DNA of 64,000 nt from Autumnicola patrickiae (GCF_031846525.1 NZ_JAVRHM010000011.1:62001-126000), one strand, 5' to 3'; shown: positions 16,787 to 26,559, counted from the stretch's first letter. Translations and numbers: made by a program. Notes: generated by a model not told the origin, from the sequence alone.

Positions 16787-17888
16787 TTTCAAACATACTT
16801 TAAGAAAATATTCCTGGGATGAGGTACTGCAAAGCATTTTCTCGAAAACAGAAGCCGATGTGCGTTCTGCACTGCAGAGCAGAAAAAGGGATCTGGAAGA
16901 TTTTAAAGCGCTCATCTCTCCTGCCGCACGTCCTTTCCTGGAACAAATGGCGCAGCAGAGCAAGACGATCACCAAAAAGCGATTTGGAAACACGATGCAG
17001 ATGTACGCTCCTTTGTACCTGAGTAATGAGTGTCAGAATATTTGTACCTATTGCGGATTTAGTATGACCAATAAGATTCCGAGGAAAACCCTGAGCGATG
17101 CTGAGATAATCAAAGAAGCCGAATTCTTAAAATCAAAGGGATACGATCATATTTTATTGGTGACGGGAGAAGCGAACAAAACTGTGGGCGTTGACTATAT
17201 GTGTAATGCGGTAAAACTGCTTAGGCCTTATTTTTCTAATATTTCCATTGAGATTCAGCCCCTGGATCAGGATGAGTATGAAAGACTGATTGAAAACGGA
17301 CTTTATGCCACATTGGTTTATCAGGAAACCTATCACCGGGAAACCTATAAGATCCATCATCCTAAAGGGAAAAAATCAAATTTCGATTATCGGCTGGAAA
17401 CCGCAGACCGGTTAGGAAGAGCCGGAATCCATAAGATTGGAATTGGTGCATTGTTCGGACTTGAAGACTGGAGAGCCGATAGTTTTTTCACTGCTTTACA
17501 TTTAAAATATTTGCAAAAGAACTATTGGAAAACGAGGTATTCCATTTCATTTCCTCGCTTGCGGCCTTTTAGCGGCGGCCTAGAACCAAAAGTGGAGATG
17601 ACAGATCCAGATTTGCTTCAGGTTATTTGTGCTTACAGATTACTGGATGAAGAAGTGGAATTGTCTATTTCTACCCGGGAAAATGAGATTTTCAGAAACA
17701 ATATTGTTCACCTTGGAATCACCTCGATGAGTGCCGAATCAAAAACAAATCCCGGCGGCTATATGGTAGATCCACAATCTTTGGAACAATTCGAAATTTC
17801 CGATGAAAGAAGCACAGAGATCATTGCAAAAATGCTTTCTGAAACCGGAATAGAGCCTGTCTGGAAAGACTGGGAAAAAAGCTGGTAA
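16779..17888 (+). CDS. thiH: 2-iminoacetate synthase ThiH (tyrosine lyase)
   Basis: 369 residues, radical SAM enzyme. The CxxxCxxC cluster motif is in CQNICTYCGFS at about residues 85-95. HILLVTGEA, TLVYQETYH and GIGALFGLEDWR are typical ThiH segments. It cleaves tyrosine to dehydroglycine for ThiG and p-cresol, which makes this the anaerobic-type glycine supply route rather than ThiO. One base separates it from the ThiF gene. Confidence 0.96.
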   Translation: MTSFKHTLRKYSWDEVLQSIFSKTEADVRSALQSRKRDLEDFKALISPAARPFLEQMAQQSKTITKKRFGNTMQMYAPLYLSNECQNICTYCGFSMTNKIPRKTLSDAEIIKEAEFLKSKGYDHILLVTGEANKTVGVDYMCNAVKLLRPYFSNISIEIQPLDQDEYERLIENGLYATLVYQETYHRETYKIHHPKGKKSNFDYRLETADRLGRAGIHKIGIGALFGLEDWRADSFFTALHLKYLQKNYWKTRYSISFPRLRPFSGGLEPKVEMTDPDLLQVICAYRLLDEEVELSISTRENEIFRNNIVHLGITSMSAESKTNPGGYMVDPQSLEQFEISDERSTEIIAKMLSETGIEPVWKDWEKSW

Positions 17889-17889
17889 T

Positions 17890-18978
17890 ATGTTGACAGA
17901 AAAAGAAAAGCAGCGTTACCTGCGGCACATACTTCTGGAAGAAATCGGTAAAGCAGGGCAACTGAAACTAAAGCAGGCAAAGGTACTGGTGATAGGCGCC
18001 GGCGGACTTGGCTGCCCTGTTTTACAATATCTTGCTGCCGCCGGAGTCGGAAAAATCGGAATTATAGATGATGATGTTGTAGATGTTTCGAATCTACAGC
18101 GACAGATCCTTTTTTCGGAAAAGAATGTTGGGGAACCGAAAGTGATCGCTGCTAAAAACCGGCTTCAGGAGGTGAATTCTTCAATAGAAATAGTGACATA
18201 TAAGGAAAGATTATCCGCAAAAAATGCACTTCATATTTTTCCGGAATACGATATTATAGTAGAAGGAAGTGACAATTTTACCACCAAATATCTGGCAAAC
18301 GATGCTGCTGTTCTTTCCGGCAAACCTTTGGTCTTTGGCTCAATTTTTAAGTTTGACGGACAGGTTTCGGTATTTAATTATCACGATGGTCCCACTTACC
18401 GATGTCTTTTTCCGGAACCCGGTTCTGCTGAAGAAATGCCGTCCTGCAGCGAAGTCGGCGTGCTGGGAATTTTACCCGGAATTATAGGAAACCTGCAGGC
18501 TAATGAAGTGCTGAAGATGATCTTAGGGATAGGAAATGTATTATCAGGGAAATTACTCCTTTTTGATGCTCTTGAAATGCAGTTTCAGATCCTGCCGTTC
18601 CGGAAAAATCCTGATGTAAAAATCAATAACCTGGAAGAAATTAGTTTTTCCTGTGAAATTTCAGCTGTCAAATCGCTCTCCTATCAGGAGTACGTAAAAT
18701 CTCAGAATTCCTATACTTTACTTGACGTGCGTTATCCTGCAGAACGTGCCATTGCTGATATTGGCGGTATAAACATTCCGCTTCCGGAGTTGCATAAAAG
18801 GTACAGCGAATTAACTTCAGAAGATAATGTGCTTGTTTATTGTGCTTCAGGAATGAGAAGTTTAAAAGCTATTTCTGTACTACAGGAATATTTTCCGCAG
18901 AAAACATTTTTCAGTTTAGAGAAGGGCCTGGCAGAAGTTTTTAAGAAAACCAGGAACAGCGTAAGTGGCGGGAAATGA
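17890..18978 (+). CDS. thiF: ThiF-type adenylyltransferase with C-terminal rhodanese domain
   Basis: 362 residues. The ThiF/MoeB/HesA domain (about 1-240) has the nucleotide motif VIGAGGLGCPVLQYLAAAGVG, DDDVVDVSNLQRQILF, VEGSDNFTTKYLANDA and the CLFPEP region. The rhodanese domain (about 265-360) has LLDVRYPAERAIA and the catalytic-Cys loop CASGMRS. It adenylates the ThiS C-terminus; the rhodanese Cys could deliver the sulfur. MoeB is built the same way in some bacteria, but the position as last gene of the thi operon favours ThiF. The usual CxxC zinc pairs are not obvious. Confidence 0.9.
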   Translation: MLTEKEKQRYLRHILLEEIGKAGQLKLKQAKVLVIGAGGLGCPVLQYLAAAGVGKIGIIDDDVVDVSNLQRQILFSEKNVGEPKVIAAKNRLQEVNSSIEIVTYKERLSAKNALHIFPEYDIIVEGSDNFTTKYLANDAAVLSGKPLVFGSIFKFDGQVSVFNYHDGPTYRCLFPEPGSAEEMPSCSEVGVLGILPGIIGNLQANEVLKMILGIGNVLSGKLLLFDALEMQFQILPFRKNPDVKINNLEEISFSCEISAVKSLSYQEYVKSQNSYTLLDVRYPAERAIADIGGINIPLPELHKRYSELTSEDNVLVYCASGMRSLKAISVLQEYFPQKTFFSLEKGLAEVFKKTRNSVSGGK

Positions 18979-19003
18979 ACATGAATGCGACTTTCAGAGA
19001 AGT

Positions 19004-19168
19004 CTAATCGAACTTGTTTGAAGAACGTTCTTTCTTCCTTTTTTCTGCAGCTTCGGCTTTATGAGCCTGCTTTCTTACCTTTATAACGGTATAAATAACT
19101 ACGATAAGCAGGACTAATCCCATAATTATTGCAAATCCAGCACCCCATACATAATCCATTTTCACCAT
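19004..19168 (-). CDS. small single-span membrane protein
   Basis: 54 residues from an ATG at 19168 (a second Met at codon 4 is also possible). One hydrophobic span (FAIIMGLVLLIVVIYTVI, about residues 12-29) is followed by a strongly basic Lys/Arg/Ala tail ending SSNKFD, so the tail is probably cytoplasmic. It lies convergent to the thi operon and ends 25 bp after thiF. No family recognised. Codon pattern and clear membrane topology make coding likely despite its size. Confidence 0.55.
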   Translation of the reverse strand: MVKMDYVWGAGFAIIMGLVLLIVVIYTVIKVRKQAHKAEAAEKRKKERSSNKFD

Positions 19169-19372
19169 ATTGTGGTTATTAAATGATAACTCTGAGTTAT
19201 TAATTTACTATTTTATGGAGTAACATAAAAATTTGAAGGGTAGGAAAGTGGAAAAGGGGAGAAGTTTAGTCTGAGCCACTTTATTTTCTGAAGTTCTTAA
19301 GAATGTTTACTGCTTGATTTTAATAAATTGAAACTAATCGCCTATTTCGGGTGTTATTGAAGACACAATGAT

Positions 19373-20092
19373 ATGAAGTCAAATATTCAGATAGGAACCA
19401 GTGGCTATCAGTATAAGCACTGGAAAGGAGATTTTTATCCGAAAGATCTTGCGGTCAAGGACCGGTTCGAATTCTATGCCCGTCATTTTGATACGGTAGA
19501 AATAAACAACACCTTCTACAAAATGGCAGATGCTTCTACTTTTGACGAGTGGAAGAATTCCGCTCCTAAAGATTTCTGTTATGCGATAAAATACAGTCGT
19601 TTTGGAACGCATCGGAAAAAACTTAAAGATCCTGAGGGGCATGTGAACTATTTTTTAGATCGCGCAACCCACCTGGAAACATTACTTGGACCTGTTTTGG
19701 TCCAGCTTCCTCCAAACTGGAAGAAAAATATCGAACGATTAAAAGAATTCCTGCAAGTAACTCCTAAATCCATTCGATGGGCAATAGAAATAAGAGATCC
19801 GGACTGGCTTTCGGAAGAGTTGTATGAATTGTTGCGGGAGCATAACGCAGCACTTGTACTTCATGATATGATTCCAGATCATCCACGGGTAATAACTGCA
19901 GACTGGACTTATATGCGGTTCCATGGGAAAAATTACAGTGGCAATTATTCAAAGAAACATTTAAACGAAATCGCAGATGAGGTTCGGGGTTATGTTGATG
20001 ACGGACTTGATGTTTTTGTCTACTTCAATAATGATCTTGAAGGTCATGCTGTGAGAAATGCTCTCAGTCTTAAAGAGAATCTGGGAGTATAG
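19373..20092 (+). CDS. DUF72 domain-containing protein (YecE-like)
   Basis: 239 residues matching DUF72, a TIM-barrel-like family of unknown function. Segments include IQIGTSGYQYKHWKGDFYP, YARHFDTVEINNTFY, LGPVLVQLPPNW, AIEIRDPDWL and the conserved C-terminal VFVYFNNDLEGHAVRNA. Length is normal. Single gene, cytoplasmic; no neighbour suggests a pathway. Its 3' end is convergent with the S41 protease gene, with only 13 bp between stops. Confidence 0.92.
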   Translation: MKSNIQIGTSGYQYKHWKGDFYPKDLAVKDRFEFYARHFDTVEINNTFYKMADASTFDEWKNSAPKDFCYAIKYSRFGTHRKKLKDPEGHVNYFLDRATHLETLLGPVLVQLPPNWKKNIERLKEFLQVTPKSIRWAIEIRDPDWLSEELYELLREHNAALVLHDMIPDHPRVITADWTYMRFHGKNYSGNYSKKHLNEIADEVRGYVDDGLDVFVYFNNDLEGHAVRNALSLKENLGV

Positions 20093-20105
20093 CTTTCGTC
20101 ACTTT

Positions 20106-21590
20106 CTATTCAACTCTGTTCAATAAAACCTCAGGTACAGCGTCCAGATACATTTTTTGATATCCGGCTTTATACATTCCGCTTTCACCTATTTTATCGA
20201 TATTTTCATTTTGTTGTTTCTGAGCAACCTGAGCTTTTCCGAATAAATGATTAAGCGCTGCCTGTAGTAAAGGTTCAGAAGGATCACCCAAAGTTCCAAG
20301 ATTACTGACCTTTTCTGAATATGCTATATCTGGCACCAGCCCATCTTCATAATCTGATTTTCCTTCAGCATTGGCAGATTTGAATACCAGAGGCTGAATG
20401 GCATAGGTGTGATTTTCATTTGCGCCGTCTTTCTGAAAATCGGGACTGTCATAAAGTGTTACCGACGCCTGGAATTTTCCCGTGGTGTTTTCCCCAATTT
20501 GTACTACATCTATATATGGCTCAAGACCATTGATTACAAGTTCGCTGGCAGAGGCGGTACCATTGCTTGTGAGTACATAGACTTTTGAAAGGTTCAGGCT
20601 GTTTATAGCTTCACCTGTTCTGATTTTTGCATTAAACCTGTTTACGAGCCTTTCAGAATTGTTCGTCTCATAATATTCCTGGTACTCTTCATTCCATTGT
20701 TCCTTCATAAAAATTTCTCCTGAAAATTGTCCTGTGATCATACTTGCCAGATCTATGGCAGATTCTACCGAGCCACCCCCGTTATAGCGGAGATCCAGTA
20801 CAAGCTCTGTAACCCCGGCACTTTTTAATTCTGCAAAAGCAGCATTTAATTCATCATCGAAGTCGCCTATAAAAGAGTTGTACATAAGATATCCTACTTC
20901 TTTTCCTTCAACATTCAACGTCTTTACCATTTGAATAGGATTGGAGGTATAGGAAGTATTTACCAGCGTAATAGTCTCATCAGTTGGCTTTAAAAGTCCA
21001 TCCTCAATTTTGGCAATTTTGATACTAAAAGATTCAGCCTCCATTAACTCCTGGAAATTATTAAATGTCATTTTTTCTCCGTCAACTTCAGTAAAAATTG
21101 TTCCGCGGGTAAGTCCGGCGTCTGCAGCAGAAGTGCCGGGAACTACGTACTGAAGGAAACCAAAGATATTATTCGATCCGCTTATACGGCCGAGTCCAAA
21201 TTTCATTCCGGCAGTGCTACTTGTAATTCCTTTAAAGCTTTCTTCCAGTTGATTATAGTCGGCAGTGATAAAGCTAAACCTATCCCTTGAGGACTTTACA
21301 TTATCAAACAAATCTTCGGGAGAATCAAAATCTTCAAGAAACGCGGCTTTTTCAGAATTTGTGGAAAAGTAGTCGTCGCTTAATTCGGGGACATCTGCTT
21401 TATACAAGTAGAGGTCGTTCATACCTTTCCATACAAAGTTCTCCACAGCAATTTCTTCTGCTTCCACAGTTTCTTGATTTTCAGCGTTTTCATTGGTAAG
21501 CTCCTGTTCCAAAACTTCGTCATCCTTTGAACAGGAGGTAAGAAGTATCGTAAAAAGTACTGTAAGTATGCTTATTTTTCTGATTTTCAT
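20106..21590 (-). CDS. S41 family C-terminal-processing peptidase, lipoprotein
   Basis: 494 residues. A lipoprotein signal (ILTVLFTILLTSCSKDDE) puts Cys near residue 20, followed by an acidic linker. A PDZ-like region is around residues 130-210 (YVVPGTSAADAGLTRGTIFTEV). The S41 domain follows, with LVLDLRYNGGGSVESA, the catalytic Ser in NGTASASELVING and the Lys in NTTGKFQASV. It should be a surface or periplasmic tail-specific protease. All catalytic residues are present. Members of this size are frequent in Bacteroidota. Minus strand, downstream of katG by about 390 bp, transcribed separately because a terminator follows katG. Confidence 0.9.
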   Translation of the reverse strand: MKIRKISILTVLFTILLTSCSKDDEVLEQELTNENAENQETVEAEEIAVENFVWKGMNDLYLYKADVPELSDDYFSTNSEKAAFLEDFDSPEDLFDNVKSSRDRFSFITADYNQLEESFKGITSSTAGMKFGLGRISGSNNIFGFLQYVVPGTSAADAGLTRGTIFTEVDGEKMTFNNFQELMEAESFSIKIAKIEDGLLKPTDETITLVNTSYTSNPIQMVKTLNVEGKEVGYLMYNSFIGDFDDELNAAFAELKSAGVTELVLDLRYNGGGSVESAIDLASMITGQFSGEIFMKEQWNEEYQEYYETNNSERLVNRFNAKIRTGEAINSLNLSKVYVLTSNGTASASELVINGLEPYIDVVQIGENTTGKFQASVTLYDSPDFQKDGANENHTYAIQPLVFKSANAEGKSDYEDGLVPDIAYSEKVSNLGTLGDPSEPLLQAALNHLFGKAQVAQKQQNENIDKIGESGMYKAGYQKMYLDAVPEVLLNRVE

Positions 21591-21845
21591 AGCTATTGTT
21601 TCCGTTTGAAAAGATTAAAGATGGGATCGATAATCTGAGCAGGATTTTGAATATAATCACCTGTTTTTCAGAACTGCCTGCTTACAAATAAGCAGCAATT
21701 GTGCCAAAATGGAATCTGATTTACAGCATTGATTTCGGGCGGAGAATTACTCTTATCGTTCTTTGATTTTACTGATTAGGATTTTTAAACTGCGATGTAT
21801 CAGACTCTTAAGCTTTTTGAAAAACGCGTAGAATGCGATCCTGAT

Positions 21846-21896
21846 GGTCGATATTTGCAATTTTTGGAGCACCTCTAAAAATGGCAATTTTCGTAC
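21846..21896. repeat. inverted pair of the dispersed intergenic repeat
   Basis: A reverse-oriented copy (GTCGATATTTGCAATTTTTG) is followed at once by a forward copy (CTCTAAAAATGGCAATTTTCG). Together they form a long imperfect hairpin between katG and the S41 protease gene. Confidence 0.65.
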
Positions 21897-21921
21897 TACT
21901 GTTTTTTCTGTGGTATATATA

Positions 21922-21955
21922 AAGAAAAAGGTGGCTTTCAAAACCACCTTTTTCC
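21922..21955 (-). terminator. intrinsic terminator after katG
   Basis: AAAAAGGTGG and CCACCTTTTT pair around a short loop about 30 bp past the katG stop. The stem is flanked by an A run and a T run, so it can work for minus-strand transcription. Confidence 0.8.
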
Positions 21956-21983
21956 AATTTAGTTAAAGCTTTGTAGCTTATAT

Positions 21984-24245
21984 TTAATCACGTAGATCGA
22001 AACGATCCAGATTCATCACCTTGTCCCATGCTTTTACAAAGTCATTCAGAAATTTTTCCTGTGCGTTTTCGTAAGCATAAACTTCAGCAAGGGCACGCAG
22101 TTCAGAGTTAGAACCAAAAATTAGGTCAACCCTTGTTCCGGTCCATTTTACTTCACCTGTAGCACGGTTCCTGCCTTCAAAAACATCCTGTGCATCGGTA
22201 GTAGCTTTCCAGGTGGTATTCATATCAAGCAGGTTTACAAAAAAATCGTTAGTGAGTTGCCCGGGATGTTCTGTAAACACTCCGTGCCTAGAACCATCAA
22301 AATTAGCGTTCATCGCCCGCATACCACCAACTAAAACGGTCATTTCTGGCGCAGTAAGTGATAATAGTTGAGATTTGTCTACCAACAATTCTTCAGCCGA
22401 AGCAGATAAACTGTTTCTCTTCTTCATATAATTTCTGAAGCCATCACCAATTGGTTCAAGAGGATCAAAAAGTTCAGCATCTGTTTGCTCTTCACTTGCA
22501 TCCATACGCCCCGGTGCAAAAGGAACTCCAATATCATATCCCGCATCTTTAGCGGCTTTCTTAACAGCAACACATCCTCCCAGTACTATAAGGTCTGCAA
22601 GGGATACTTTTTTATTACCTGATTGAGAATCGTTAAACTCCTGCTGAATTTCTTCAAGTTTATTTATGACTTTCTGTAATTGTGGAGGATTATTAGCTTC
22701 CCAATGTCTTTGTGGTTCAAGCCTGATACGCGCACCGTTGGCACCACCTCTCTTATCTGAATTTCGGTACGTAGATGCCGATCCCCATGCGGTAGTGACA
22801 AGTTCAGAAACAGATAAACCGGATTTTAGAATCTTTTTCTTTAGTTTTTTAACATCACTCTTGTCTATAAGCTTATGGTCTAGTTTTGGAATTGGATCCT
22901 GCCATAACAGATCTTCTGATGGTACTTCCGGACCAAGATATCGGGTTTTTGGGCCCATATCACGGTGTGTTAACTTATACCATGCTCTGGAAAAAGCTTC
23001 TGCAAATTCTTCCGGATTTTCATGAAAGTGTTTGGAGATTTTCCCGTAAGCAGGGTCTTCTTTTAATGCAATATCTGAAGTTAGCATAAAAGGTGCGTGC
23101 TTCTTATCGGGATCATGAGCATCGGGAACAGTACCTTCGCCTCCGCCGTCTTTTGGTCTCCACTGAAATGCACCACCGGGTCCTTTATGACATTCCCATT
23201 CATAACCGAATAGGTTATCGAAAAATCCATTGCTCCATTTAGTCGGCGTATTTGTCCAGGCTCCTTCCAATCCACTGGTGATGGTATCCCCGGCATTACC
23301 GGTTCCGTGGGAGTTTTTCCATCCAAGGCCCATTTCTTCTATAGGCGCGCCTGCAGGTTCTGCACCTACATACTCATTGGCATCGGCTGCTCCGTGTGTT
23401 TTTCCGAAGGTATGTCCACCGGCAATAAGCGCTACGGTTTCATAGTCGTTCATAGCCATACGACCAAAAGTTTCACGGATGTCCTTTGCAGATCCAAGCG
23501 GATCGGGATTACCATTAGGCCCTTCAGGGTTTACGTATATAAGGCCCATATGAGAGGCTCCTAAAGGCTGTTCCAGGTTGTTATCATCAGCATAACGCTC
23601 TTTATTTCCAAGCCATTCACCTTCAGATCCCCAGTAGATATCCTCTTCGGCTTCCCAAATATCCTCACGTCCACCTGCAAATCCAAAAGGTTCTAATCCC
23701 ATAGATTCCAATGCGACGTTTCCGGTAAGGATAAGAAGATCTGCCCAGGAGATTTTTTTTCCATATTTCTTTTTAATCGGCCAGAGAAGTAATCGGGCTT
23801 TATCAAGGTTGGCGTTATCTGGCCAGCTGTTTAAAGGTGCAAATCTTTGTCCGGCTGTTCCTGCGCCACCACGCCCGTCACCAATACGATAGGTTCCGGC
23901 ACTGTGCCAGGCCATACGAATAAATAGTCCGCCGTAATGACCATAATCTGCCGGCCACCAATCCTGGGAGTCGGTCATAAGATCATGAAGGTCCTTTTTA
24001 ACTGCAGCCAGATCCAGGCTTTTAAATTCTTCGGCATAATCAAAATCTTCTTCCATTGGGTCAGATAGATTCGAATGTTGCCTTAGGATACGTAGGTTTA
24101 ACATATTAGGCCACCAGTCGCGGTTTGTAGTACCGCTACCGGCAGTTTTATCCAGTGCGCCGCCTAAAAAAGGACACCTGCTGGAATCGTTTACTTCCCA
24201 GGCTTTGTGGGTGCCGGGGGAATTTCGATGCTCATTGTTTTCCAT
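21984..24245 (-). CDS. katG: catalase-peroxidase KatG
   Basis: 753 residues, the full bifunctional KatG length with two haem-peroxidase-like domains. The distal site is RMAWHSAGTYRIGDGRGG (Arg, Trp, His), the proximal His is in VALIAGGHTFGKTHG, and the Trp-Tyr-Met adduct residues are Trp in the distal motif, Tyr in GLIYVNPEG and the later Met. It detoxifies hydrogen peroxide in the cytoplasm. No signal peptide. A PerR-like palindrome precedes the gene, and a terminator follows it, so it is a single-gene unit. Confidence 0.98.
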   Translation of the reverse strand: MENNEHRNSPGTHKAWEVNDSSRCPFLGGALDKTAGSGTTNRDWWPNMLNLRILRQHSNLSDPMEEDFDYAEEFKSLDLAAVKKDLHDLMTDSQDWWPADYGHYGGLFIRMAWHSAGTYRIGDGRGGAGTAGQRFAPLNSWPDNANLDKARLLLWPIKKKYGKKISWADLLILTGNVALESMGLEPFGFAGGREDIWEAEEDIYWGSEGEWLGNKERYADDNNLEQPLGASHMGLIYVNPEGPNGNPDPLGSAKDIRETFGRMAMNDYETVALIAGGHTFGKTHGAADANEYVGAEPAGAPIEEMGLGWKNSHGTGNAGDTITSGLEGAWTNTPTKWSNGFFDNLFGYEWECHKGPGGAFQWRPKDGGGEGTVPDAHDPDKKHAPFMLTSDIALKEDPAYGKISKHFHENPEEFAEAFSRAWYKLTHRDMGPKTRYLGPEVPSEDLLWQDPIPKLDHKLIDKSDVKKLKKKILKSGLSVSELVTTAWGSASTYRNSDKRGGANGARIRLEPQRHWEANNPPQLQKVINKLEEIQQEFNDSQSGNKKVSLADLIVLGGCVAVKKAAKDAGYDIGVPFAPGRMDASEEQTDAELFDPLEPIGDGFRNYMKKRNSLSASAEELLVDKSQLLSLTAPEMTVLVGGMRAMNANFDGSRHGVFTEHPGQLTNDFFVNLLDMNTTWKATTDAQDVFEGRNRATGEVKWTGTRVDLIFGSNSELRALAEVYAYENAQEKFLNDFVKAWDKVMNLDRFDLRD

Positions 24246-24271
24246 GTTGGGTGGTTTAAATTATTAACGAT

Positions 24272-24286
24272 ATAAAATTATTATAA
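24272..24286. promoter_or_regulatory. PerR-like box upstream of katG
   Basis: ATAAAATTATTATAA agrees with the PerR consensus TTATAATNATTATAA at 12 of 14 defined positions. It lies 27-41 bp before the katG start codon. The surroundings are AT-rich, so chance is possible, but peroxide-responsive control of katG would fit. Confidence 0.45.
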
Positions 24287-24502
24287 TTTTTAGCTATCAC
24301 TTTAAAATATCTATAAAAATAAACTATAGTGCGGGGGTCAAAAAACTATTGTAGTAAGATAGAAAATTTGTTGGAAAAAATCCAGAGAAATGCCATTGAA
24401 GTACCCTGCAAAAGGTAGAGTTCATAATTTTTGATTATGCTTTACGATAATATAGATATCGCTTTTGCAACATGATCCATGATAATGGGTTTCTTAAAAT
24501 AA

Positions 24503-24540
24503 AAAAAGTTACTGAATTGCTTCAGTAACTTTTTTTATAT
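24503..24540 (-). terminator. intrinsic terminator after the GT2 gene
   Basis: AGTTACTGAA and TTCAGTAACT form a 10-bp stem with a TTGC loop, bounded by A and T runs. It follows the glycosyltransferase stop (24578) on the minus strand and is upstream of katG. Confidence 0.85.
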
Positions 24541-24577
24541 GCGGAAGAAAACTTCCGAAGAAATCTTAGGATTAAGA

Positions 24578-26041
24578 CTATTTCTTTTGTGGTAATTCCC
24601 TGGTTAACCAACCTCTTCTATTAGCAGTAGCCATAGCATATGGTGTTATCCAGAACAATCCAAAAGTGTAGAAAATACTATATGAATATGCCCAAAGCGC
24701 TTCAGAAATATTATACTTTTTAGCATAAAAAATAACCGGAAGACTTGAGAATATTAGAATACTCAAAAGTGTGGAACTAATGAACATAACAGGATGTAAA
24801 ACTAATAGCACGAGCATCATCACGAACAGGGGGTATGCTGTTAACATGTGCATCCATTGATTTATTAGTAAAAGCCGGGTTCCGGATTTTGATCCATTTC
24901 TAAAAGGTTTAAAAGCAAACCTGGACATCATCAGGTTTTCACGTACATTACTTCTTTCCCAACGGGTAAACATTTTATGTAAGCTGCTAAACTTTTCAGG
25001 AATGTTGGTTAGTACATAAGCGTTACGCTGAAACAGCACATGGAATCCCTGTTTAAGGATCATATTGGTCATGGCACGATCTTCACCAATATCTGTAGGT
25101 TGTCCCATAAAAGTCTGATTTATCCACTCGGGCAGGCAATTCATCACAGCATTACTGCGATACGCCGCCAACGCTCCGGGAGTACATAAAACTGACCCCA
25201 ATACGCTTTGTGCAGATCGTATAAACTCGAAACTGAATACAAAACTCACATTCAGCATTCGTGGAATTATTGCTTTTTCGTTATTCAAGACACGAACATT
25301 TCCTGCAACAGCGCCACAGTCTTTATTGGTAACAAAAGGTGAAACCAGGTTGCGCAACGTATCCTTTTCTACAATAGAGTCACTGTCTACAGTAACAAAA
25401 ACCTCACCGGTTGCAAGATTGAATCCACGGTAAAGTGCGTGCCTTTTTCCCTGATTATGTGGCTGCTGATAAATAGAAACACGGTCCCCAAGTTGTTCTT
25501 TGGCTTTTTTCATCCATTCCCATGTATCATCCCCACTACCATCATCAATGGCGATTAACTGTAATTTTTCGGCGGGGAAGTCACTGTTGGTCAGGCTCAG
25601 TAAAGTTGCATACACCTGTTTACCTTCATTATAAGCAGGAACAATAACCGTACAGGTCGGCAACTCTTCATCTGTAACAGAATTTACAGGCTTATAACTA
25701 AAAAAAAGTTTTGCAATATATGCCAAAAAGCTGAGTCTGAATATCAGCAGGAAGCCCCCAAGCACAAGCAAAATCATACCTCCCAGTGTATCCATTCTGC
25801 TCAAATTCATTTCCTCAAATTGGGGCTGCAATATATAAACTGAAAAAGCTCCACCAATTAATAGGAAAAAGGTAGCCGCCAAAGTAAAAAGATGTCTTTT
25901 GGTAAAAATCGCCTTTCTGTAGTTCTCTGAAACTTCTTCCTTGTTTGTTCCACTTGATATACTTTCTTTCTGTTGTGTTGATTTCTCGATTAAATTTTTA
26001 GCCGAAGCTGAAGGAGTTAATCTAAGGTCTCGTGTTATCAT
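24578..26041 (-). CDS. membrane glycosyltransferase family 2 (hyaluronan/chitin-synthase-like)
   Basis: 487 residues. Two N-terminal transmembrane segments (about 50-72 and 85-115) precede a GT2 domain with VIVPAYNEGK, IDDGSGDDTW, TVDSDSIVE (DxD-type), GEDRAMTNM and the processive motif FTRWERS (Q/RxxRW-like). Several C-terminal transmembrane segments follow (about 385-470). This is the layout of processive polysaccharide synthases such as hyaluronan synthase, NodC and PgaC. It should extend a beta-linked polysaccharide across the inner membrane. No other exopolysaccharide genes are adjacent, so the product is unknown. Confidence 0.88.
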   Translation of the reverse strand: MITRDLRLTPSASAKNLIEKSTQQKESISSGTNKEEVSENYRKAIFTKRHLFTLAATFFLLIGGAFSVYILQPQFEEMNLSRMDTLGGMILLVLGGFLLIFRLSFLAYIAKLFFSYKPVNSVTDEELPTCTVIVPAYNEGKQVYATLLSLTNSDFPAEKLQLIAIDDGSGDDTWEWMKKAKEQLGDRVSIYQQPHNQGKRHALYRGFNLATGEVFVTVDSDSIVEKDTLRNLVSPFVTNKDCGAVAGNVRVLNNEKAIIPRMLNVSFVFSFEFIRSAQSVLGSVLCTPGALAAYRSNAVMNCLPEWINQTFMGQPTDIGEDRAMTNMILKQGFHVLFQRNAYVLTNIPEKFSSLHKMFTRWERSNVRENLMMSRFAFKPFRNGSKSGTRLLLINQWMHMLTAYPLFVMMLVLLVLHPVMFISSTLLSILIFSSLPVIFYAKKYNISEALWAYSYSIFYTFGLFWITPYAMATANRRGWLTRELPQKK

Positions 26042-26524
26042 TTTCTTTTAAAATTTCTTTATCCGTTAGTAAACTTTTTTATGTGGTTTTTTCTATACCA
26101 CCAGCATAAGTAATTCAACCATTTCACGGAGTGGCAGAACCAATTATTATACCGCGGGATATTATCCCTGAAAATCAGATCATTAATTTATTTGATGTGG
26201 AATTTATTCTGGTAAAGCAGAAAAAAATGTGGATTTAATCTACAGTAAAACTGCTTACATGTAATTTTAAATGGGATCCTTAAGATGTAATTAGAAATAA
26301 CCAAACGATAATAAGGTTGAAAGTAAACCTGAAGCTGCAGTCTTTCTTATAAATCTGACAGAAAAATTGTAGCTGTATTGTACTGTGGCTTTCCTTATCG
26401 CGTTGCTGAAAAGTCCCCGGTTTAAAGCTGTTATTTGGAGTAAAGGTTAAAAAAAAACACTAACCAATTTCTGTTCAGAGGCTTAAACCTGAAGAAGAAA
26501 AATTGTGAATATCTAATAGCCAAA
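26042..26524. other. intergenic region without visible gene
   Basis: About 480 bp between divergent GT2 and DUF4494 genes. No coding frame, repeat or RNA gene is apparent; it is AT-rich and must carry both promoters. Confidence 0.5.
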
Positions 26525-26559
26525 TTGTAAGCGAAGGCCTGATTTAAATGATATTTTTG
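26525..26559 (+). promoter_or_regulatory. promoter of the DUF4494 gene
   Basis: TATTTTTG at 26552-26559 matches the TAnnTTTG -7 box and TTG at 26525-26527 is a possible -33 element, 24 bp away. The coding start is 20 bp after the -7 box. Confidence 0.5.

Noticed and set aside
21753..21947. 64-codon frame between katG and the S41 gene
   Set aside because: It runs through the repeat pair and the katG terminator, so it is probably not coding.
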